Shown here piece by piece: positions 6,801-10,433 of a stretch of 10,433 nucleotides of DNA. The notes under the pieces were generated by a model that saw only the letters and a program-made list of their open reading frames with translations, searched no databases and had not been told where the DNA came from. The number at the start of each line of letters is the position of its first letter. The stretch's first letter is position 1. Origin of the DNA: Candidatus Sigynarchaeota archaeon (lineage in GTDB: Archaea; Asgardarchaeota; Lokiarchaeia; Sigynarchaeales; Sigynarchaeaceae); assembly GCA_030587525.1 (NCBI GenBank), contig JAUQYW010000305.1, positions 1 through 10,433 of the forward strand, given 5' to 3'. The translations under genes were made by a program, and so were the position numbers.

Positions 6801-8695
6801 GACTCCTCCCGACGGAAACGGTCGTCATGAACTGGTCGGACACGGGATCGTTCAACCTCACGTTCTGGGACACGTTCAATGATAAGTTCATCTCGAATAT
6901 ATCAACGACCGTGGTTGCGATCCTGGGAACGCATTCATTCAACGCCGTGTGGCTTGAGAACTTTTCTTGCTTCAAGTTCGATATGAATACTGCAAATCTA
7001 CCAGTTCTCGTTGGTGGCACGACCTTGATCACGTTCCGCGCGAATAACCCGGCCTACGACGTGTCGGAATTCATCTTTAACTTATACGTGGCCCCGATCG
7101 AGATGAAAGCAACTTTCACGATCAATGGTTATGACGAAGCAAGCGTTCCCGATATTTTCTTGACCCAAACAGCCACGATCGTCGTGAATGTCACCAGGTG
7201 GAACGGTATTCCTGCTGGAGGCGCGACCGTAACCCTCACATTCGATAACGACGTGTATCCAGCGCATGCCGACTACGTGGTCGGCCCGAACAGCACCGCG
7301 GTCAACCTCTACACGTTCTCGATTATCCTTGACATGAACCGGTTCTACGGCAAGAAGCAATTCTTCTACTTGCGGGTCACACGCCTGAATTACACAAACA
7401 TCGTCGATGACATCATTTTCGATGTCAATCCCATCGTCGTGGATGCGGTCTTCACGTCAGCGGGAGTCACGGCAGGAAGCAACACGATCACCCCCGACAT
7501 AAACACGGATTACAACATCACGATCATGCTCAACAACACGCTGCTCGGGGTTCCTTTCACGAGCAACATCGCGAACATCAGGATATTCATCAGCGGGGGC
7601 ATGCTCACGAGCGACCAGGAACTGTACAATCTCGGCAACGGGGTGTTCACGACGAAGTTCAGGGCGGACAGGGTGGTCAACTTCACCTTCACGTTGCGGA
7701 TCGACGTGCCGGTTGACATGGAGCTCCAGTACCAGTTTGATCGGACTTTCAACATCATCGTCGAGGTTCAACGGCCAACGGGTGGCATTCCCGAGTGGGT
7801 TTTCTGGCTCGTCTTCGGTGGGCTCATCGGCATATCCGCGTGGTTCGTCCTCTACCAGGTGCGGTTCAAGTACCCGCCACTCATCCGCAAGATCCACGAC
7901 TTGAAGCGCAGCGTGGCACGTGGCAGGCTGGCGACCCGCATCCCTGCGCAGAAAGTGAAGTCTCGCGAGGAAAACATATATCACCTCTATGCGCAATCCG
8001 TGAATGCCTACGGTTTCTTGCAGACGCGCGACACGAGGTATGCAGCGAAAGCGTTGGGCTATGCCCCGATACCGGACGAGAACATAACGCTGGAATTCGA
8101 GATCCCGGCCATCGACAAGGCAGAAGTCGAGATGCCGGTGCAACCATCGGTGAAAGGATTGAAGAAAGCGGCGCCGGCGCAATACACCGAGCCGCTAAAT
8201 CTCGCAGTCCCGGTTCCAGGAGCAAGCATGGCATTACCGACTGCACCTCCGATGCCGAAGCCGATTGGCAGGCCAGCGCCAACACCGTTCGAAACGAAAC
8301 CAGCAGCACCATCAAAGCCCATCTTGCCAGGGGTTTCGCTTGTTTCCCGTCCCGCAATACCGTCGATGCCGTCGACACCAGCAGTCCCGGGCATGCCAAA
8401 ACCACCGGCTCCGCCATCCATCAAAGCGCTGCCGAAACCCGCGGTGCCGGCACCGAAAGCTTCAGCGCTTGCCGCGTCGGACCAGGTCAAGCCGGAGAAC
8501 CTCTACCAGGAGCTGGTACTGCTGGAACAGAAGCGGTACAAGGCAGAGCGCAGCCTACGCGATCTCGAAGCAAAGCATTCGCGAGGCGCTATCACGGACG
8601 CGGAATACAACGAATACGGCGCGAAGATCAACGCAAGCCTCGAAAAGTTGAAGGAAAACATCGCGCAGTTACGTCGCAAGATGCTAAACTTCTAA
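3851..8695 (+). CDS. 1614-aa single-pass, multi-domain surface protein (DUF2341-like, CnaB-like and five tandem modules, proline-rich tail, coiled coil)
   Basis: The N-terminus MKAKKILTRLAPVLFVVTMSAF is a signal peptide or anchor. Residues ~69-175 (WWSGSWQYRKKLTI ... YYIYYDPTYN) resemble DUF2341. Residues ~175-555 form a large aromatic-rich, beta-sandwich-like region. Two CnaB or carboxypeptidase-regulatory-like domains follow (~570-655, ~665-750). Five modules begin near I754, I864, I971, I1083 and I1195, mostly with an x-P-I strand motif, spaced 107-112 residues. A membrane helix (~1316-1338, WVFWLVFGGLIGISAWFVLY) is followed by basic residues, so the last ~275 residues are cytoplasmic. These comprise a globular segment, a proline-rich stretch (~1445-1540, many PxxP) and a coiled coil (1550-1614) containing a SHOCT-like SRGAITDAEYNEY. 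More than 30 N-x-S/T sequons lie outside. It is probably an adhesin, receptor-like or S-layer-associated protein. The ligand is unknown. Confidence 0.9.
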   Translation: MKAKKILTRLAPVLFVVTMSAFLSVGIFMQGINDVANDDSTQATLADTSFQASDTKITKNWQAIETLDSWWSGSWQYRKKLTITEPGLMDRLNDPVNLYIDFSSEGNVARVNSIRITLFNSSTLNWNEIPSQVWNATNVGGFHIRCTVLFFVNMTKGDSEVYYIYYDPTYNTAPIYPDRITARGINDIAITNDGVMPTVRHVNGTSWANSDAIQILVNGQPQASVCLVDTMRGASDWGGCANSIYSARYGGTDVFNVGAQTWMSIGEMALQATRIPDPFDGSDQYAAQRCNVGPDNPAEAWDGQGIVNVTDDGPLFTRIKIHTTDGAFSTSYPQNHVNYWYRDTFNTSVVNDTGAYRGGAPGYGAGAQGYVKYDIYYTFYYFGSRTFCKIDMDISAKPVRGTNASYAYTRSNYQDTDVNFKNFGDWPHLGQLVRATTGTVAQDRKAWYGSKYGLYNMLVGDRRRDYPIEPWTAWYDTAGDPTAGLFAITNSIGWEVTSLAVGGIGPNSLLQQILPEGHQGDIFTLRRNQVLSYDYYLLTSPSSSNWSETRDMCRRMNQPVSLTLSSRELFTHNAMFIHVRDRNTLTARGVRVIVNNSGNTATLNSTWVDVNGNTTHLRFPDGSYNVYVEMFTPNTAQRYIVSSQLVSLDHTQPSTRIRYLTYTANMANLTIRVVNWARNNESLTGAQIRILNSSNNNLIEQSFTLSGTASFRLYSQAPGTQYIIQVWYGSLLRTANITTYSLNGNVNVNIGVAIETTSIQTISQPLSVNFGGTYTTTFYYHKSDNTAIRYNPSSIMVSSAFDSLYWSQGTDYTWSVASNLITLNLISGAAQKLNDTGVFEVYIYAINSTVENATDKIFVVVDPIATGIDAFVNGTNITSTGSSEITYSEHFKVDILFFRLSPRTNITSTATVTMTNGSGGSWVLSAAGNYYTTTIDSLNLSESNKYSFVVTATSPSYEQQVFKFSIFTRPIASELRVSTSLHPGLLPTETVVMNWSDTGSFNLTFWDTFNDKFISNISTTVVAILGTHSFNAVWLENFSCFKFDMNTANLPVLVGGTTLITFRANNPAYDVSEFIFNLYVAPIEMKATFTINGYDEASVPDIFLTQTATIVVNVTRWNGIPAGGATVTLTFDNDVYPAHADYVVGPNSTAVNLYTFSIILDMNRFYGKKQFFYLRVTRLNYTNIVDDIIFDVNPIVVDAVFTSAGVTAGSNTITPDINTDYNITIMLNNTLLGVPFTSNIANIRIFISGGMLTSDQELYNLGNGVFTTKFRADRVVNFTFTLRIDVPVDMELQYQFDRTFNIIVEVQRPTGGIPEWVFWLVFGGLIGISAWFVLYQVRFKYPPLIRKIHDLKRSVARGRLATRIPAQKVKSREENIYHLYAQSVNAYGFLQTRDTRYAAKALGYAPIPDENITLEFEIPAIDKAEVEMPVQPSVKGLKKAAPAQYTEPLNLAVPVPGASMALPTAPPMPKPIGRPAPTPFETKPAAPSKPILPGVSLVSRPAIPSMPSTPAVPGMPKPPAPPSIKALPKPAVPAPKASALAASDQVKPENLYQELVLLEQKRYKAERSLRDLEAKHSRGAITDAEYNEYGAKINASLEKLKENIAQLRRKMLNF

Positions 8696-8701
8696 ATCTA
8701 C

Positions 8702-8718
8702 TTTGTTTTTTCTTTTTT
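8702..8718 (+). terminator. Poly-T terminator between convergent genes
   Basis: A T-rich run (15 T with one G and one C) starts seven bases after the surface protein's stop codon and overlaps the stop of the convergent ATPase gene. It fits archaeal oligo-T termination for the rightward gene. No equivalent T-run is evident for the leftward gene. Confidence 0.55.
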
Positions 8719-10306
8719 AGAATTTCAACCGCTTTTTCAAGTTAGGCGTGGCAATGAGCTTGTAAAAGATCGCCTCGAGGCGCGGCTGATTAACACCAGC
8801 ACGATCATCCTTCGTGATACTAAGCTCTTCGAGAATCTCGTTGAGCATCGGTTGGAATGTGAAGGCCAAGCGGTCGCCCTTGATCTCGGCGAGATTTGCC
8901 ATGATGAGCGTCTTTGTTTCGTCATAATACATCATCTTGCTCGTTTCGAAGGGCAGCGATCGCTTTCCAGCGAGATCGCATAGAAAATCGATGCCGTGAT
9001 CTTTTTTCGCAATGTTTCCAAGGCGATTGAAGATTTTCTCCATAACAAGCCGGTTCGTGAAATTATCAGGTATCTTTGCCGTGCAATCGACCCTTGCCTC
9101 GATCACGTCGGAAAACTGGCTCTCGTTCATGCTATCGAGCACTTGCTTTGCCCGATCGATCGTGAGCTGGTCATTGACTCCGACGGCCACTGGGCGCTGC
9201 TCGGGACTTGTTTGCTCGCCTTCCGTGCTGGATCCTCCCGAAAGGTCCGGCCCGGGAATGAATTCAAGCTCCGGTTCGGTTGCTGGTTCTGGCTCGGTGG
9301 CTTTCGTGGTTGGAGGCGCGACCGGCTTGTCAAGCAAGTCATCGAGCTTGCCGGCCATGATCTTTTTCACGTCGTCGAGCGAGAGTGTCTTGTGCACCGA
9401 GATGAGCCACCGCGTGAAGACGAGGGCAAGCGGCACCGCGTTATCCGGGGACACGAGCAAGAACTGGCCGGCCTTGAGCACGGGTATCGACTCGATGGAC
9501 CCCTTGATCTTGCCGCTGCTATCCGGGAAACCATCCAGGATTCGCTCGATCACCTTCATGCTCTGCTGACTCGTGATGCGACCGATGAAGAAAGTGTTGA
9601 ATTGCTCGTATGCGTGGTAATCAACATCTTTCGGGCTCTGGGTAGCGATAAAGCACTGCACGCCGTATTTTCTGGCTTGGCGGAACAAGAGAATGAGGGC
9701 ATCCTTGGGCCCGGGCTTTGCCGCGCCGGCGGGCATGAACGGCGCGATCTCGTCGCAGAAGAAGACGCACCTGGGTTCCTTGGCGTTCCCCTGGCGGATC
9801 ATCCAAGAGTAGAGCTCGGTCACGAGGACCTGGAGGAAGAATTCCTTTTCATCTTGCGTGTATAAGGATTTCAAGAAAAATATATTCACCGGCGTCGTTT
9901 CCCGGCCGTCCTTGATCTTGCGTTCGAGCAACCGGTCGATGTTAAGGTTGTCATTCGACGCGAACAACAGTTTTGCGCTGCCCACGCCCAGGGTTTTAAG
10001 GGATATTGCTAATTTATGTCGTTGCTTGGTATCGAGGAACTCCTCGATGCCGGTGCCCTCTTGGGTCTCGATGATCGTGGCCAGGTCATCAAGGTTCGAG
10101 ATTTGCTTGCCACTATTGAAGTAGCGTTCCAGGATGGTGTAAATCCCCGCTTGCGCCTGGTTCGCGATGGACGAGGAGAGCTTAGCCGATTTTTTCAAGA
10201 TCTCGATGAGGACCTTGCTCTGCGCATCGAGCATCTTGACGATGTCTTCCCGTTCCAGATCATCCCGTTTTTCGGGGATCTTCACGGGATTCAGCGAAAT
10301 CGGCAA
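8717..10306 (-). CDS. HerA/DUF87-type ATPase (FtsK-HerA superfamily), N-terminal half with Walker A missing
   Basis: Residue numbers count from the TTG at 10306-10304. Walker B is RCVFFCDE (179-186; D185/E186), and a conserved RQARKYGVQCFIATQSP (209-225) follows, as in HerA, VirB4/TraC-like and DUF853 ATPases. FFIGRIT (239-245) may supply the arginine finger. The preceding LNPVKIPEKRDD and helical region match the family's segment after Walker A. There is no P-loop. The apparent start TTG directly follows an in-frame TGA and is probably not a true start. Family members normally have some 200 or more residues here carrying the P-loop. A Pro/Glu/Thr-rich linker (~328-375) leads to an unrecognised C-terminal domain (~376-529). 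Such ATPases pump DNA or proteins or act in repair; the specific role is unknown. As it stands, it could not hydrolyse ATP. Confidence 0.85.
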   Translation of the reverse strand: MPISLNPVKIPEKRDDLEREDIVKMLDAQSKVLIEILKKSAKLSSSIANQAQAGIYTILERYFNSGKQISNLDDLATIIETQEGTGIEEFLDTKQRHKLAISLKTLGVGSAKLLFASNDNLNIDRLLERKIKDGRETTPVNIFFLKSLYTQDEKEFFLQVLVTELYSWMIRQGNAKEPRCVFFCDEIAPFMPAGAAKPGPKDALILLFRQARKYGVQCFIATQSPKDVDYHAYEQFNTFFIGRITSQQSMKVIERILDGFPDSSGKIKGSIESIPVLKAGQFLLVSPDNAVPLALVFTRWLISVHKTLSLDDVKKIMAGKLDDLLDKPVAPPTTKATEPEPATEPELEFIPGPDLSGGSSTEGEQTSPEQRPVAVGVNDQLTIDRAKQVLDSMNESQFSDVIEARVDCTAKIPDNFTNRLVMEKIFNRLGNIAKKDHGIDFLCDLAGKRSLPFETSKMMYYDETKTLIMANLAEIKGDRLAFTFQPMLNEILEELSITKDDRAGVNQPRLEAIFYKLIATPNLKKRLKF

Positions 10307-10433
10307 TCATGCAGGAGAAGAAGCTATAAAAAATCTGGTACAGGGAACCGGAATCAGAATCCTCGGACCAAACACCATGGGATACAAAAACGCATCAGAT
10401 AACCTTGATGTCTCCTTTGTGTTTGGCATGCCA
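10281..10433 (+). CDS. Fragment of ADP-forming acetyl/acyl-CoA synthetase, CoA-binding region (both ends missing)
   Basis: The frame from 10281 to the right edge encodes 51 residues. FTGFSEIGNHAGEEAI corresponds to the family's GF-x-E-x-G segment near the end of the CoA-binding domain. GIRILGPNTMG is the strongly conserved R-x-x-GPN-x-x-G motif. NLDVSFVFGMP matches the strand leading into the next domain. These belong to NDP-forming acyl-CoA synthetases (acetate-CoA ligase, ADP-forming), which make ATP or GTP from acyl-CoA. Upstream of 10281 the same frame is not family-like and overlaps the opposite-strand ATPase gene, so the 5' part is missing; the 3' part lies beyond the window. The in-frame ATG at 10242 is unlikely to be real. 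GC is about 42-45% by hand count and AGA, GGA, ATA and AAA codons are common, unlike the ATPase gene. Confidence 0.65.

Noticed and set aside
7457..8182. 241-codon open frame on the minus strand
   Set aside because: It lies wholly within the well-supported surface protein gene, is unusually rich in Arg, Asp and Val as expected of a shadow frame in GC-rich DNA, and shows no domain.
7795..8745. 316-codon open frame on the plus strand
   Set aside because: It overlaps the surface protein's membrane and proline-rich tail in another frame. Its low-complexity Arg/Ala/Gly/Ser composition marks it as a shadow.
8996..9865. 289-codon open frame on the plus strand
   Set aside because: It is antisense to the ATPase segment carrying Walker B and ATQSP. 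It is rich in His, Arg, Glu and Leu and matches nothing.

Overview
The window looks archaeal. Short AT-rich TATA-like boxes precede genes, poly-T tracts follow stop codons, two proteins have large exoplasmic regions rich in N-x-S/T sequons, and one gene encodes a HerA/FtsK-superfamily ATPase. No bacterial sigma-type promoters, rRNA or tRNA genes were seen. GC is roughly 50% by hand-counted samples, higher in some coding regions. The species cannot be fixed. A receptor-like surface protein with a cytoplasmic proline-rich tail would suit lineages with complex surfaces such as the Asgard archaea, but that is a guess. Both ends cut through genes, so this may be a short, complete metagenomic contig.

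Layout, left to right. At 1-268 (-) is the 5' part of an unrecognised small helical protein. A divergent intergenic region follows, with a TATA box, a two-copy 14-bp direct repeat and a doubtful small ORF. At 577-1002 (+) is a 141-aa protein with a faint retropepsin-like shape. At 1174-3132 (+) is a 652-aa, six-helix membrane protein with a ~440-aa exoplasmic domain that reads like a TIM-barrel glycosidase-type fold. The stretch 3133-3850 is not empty: it holds a poly-T terminator, a tandem 26-bp repeat, a hairpin, a solitary CRISPR-repeat-like sequence, a start-less remnant of a membrane-protein gene (3400-3669), and the promoter of the next gene. At 3851-8695 (+) is a 1614-aa single-pass surface protein: signal/anchor, DUF2341-like domain, beta-sandwich region, two CnaB-like domains, five evenly spaced ~110-aa modules, a membrane helix, a proline-rich cytoplasmic tail and a C-terminal coiled coil. 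Convergent to it, at 8717-10306 (-), is the C-terminal part of a HerA/DUF87-type ATPase that lacks its Walker A half.

The right end is anomalous. At about 10281-10300 the ATPase stops matching its family, and the + strand becomes a clear fragment of an ADP-forming acyl/acetyl-CoA synthetase that runs off the window. The two genes meet tail-less and head-less over a short sequence that reads sensibly in both. This points to an assembly chimera or a microhomology-mediated rearrangement.

Functionally, the middle of the window is a cell-surface locus: two large glycosylation-prone membrane proteins on the same strand, possibly one acting on glycans and one binding or structural. No pathway linking them to the ATPase can be shown from sequence alone.
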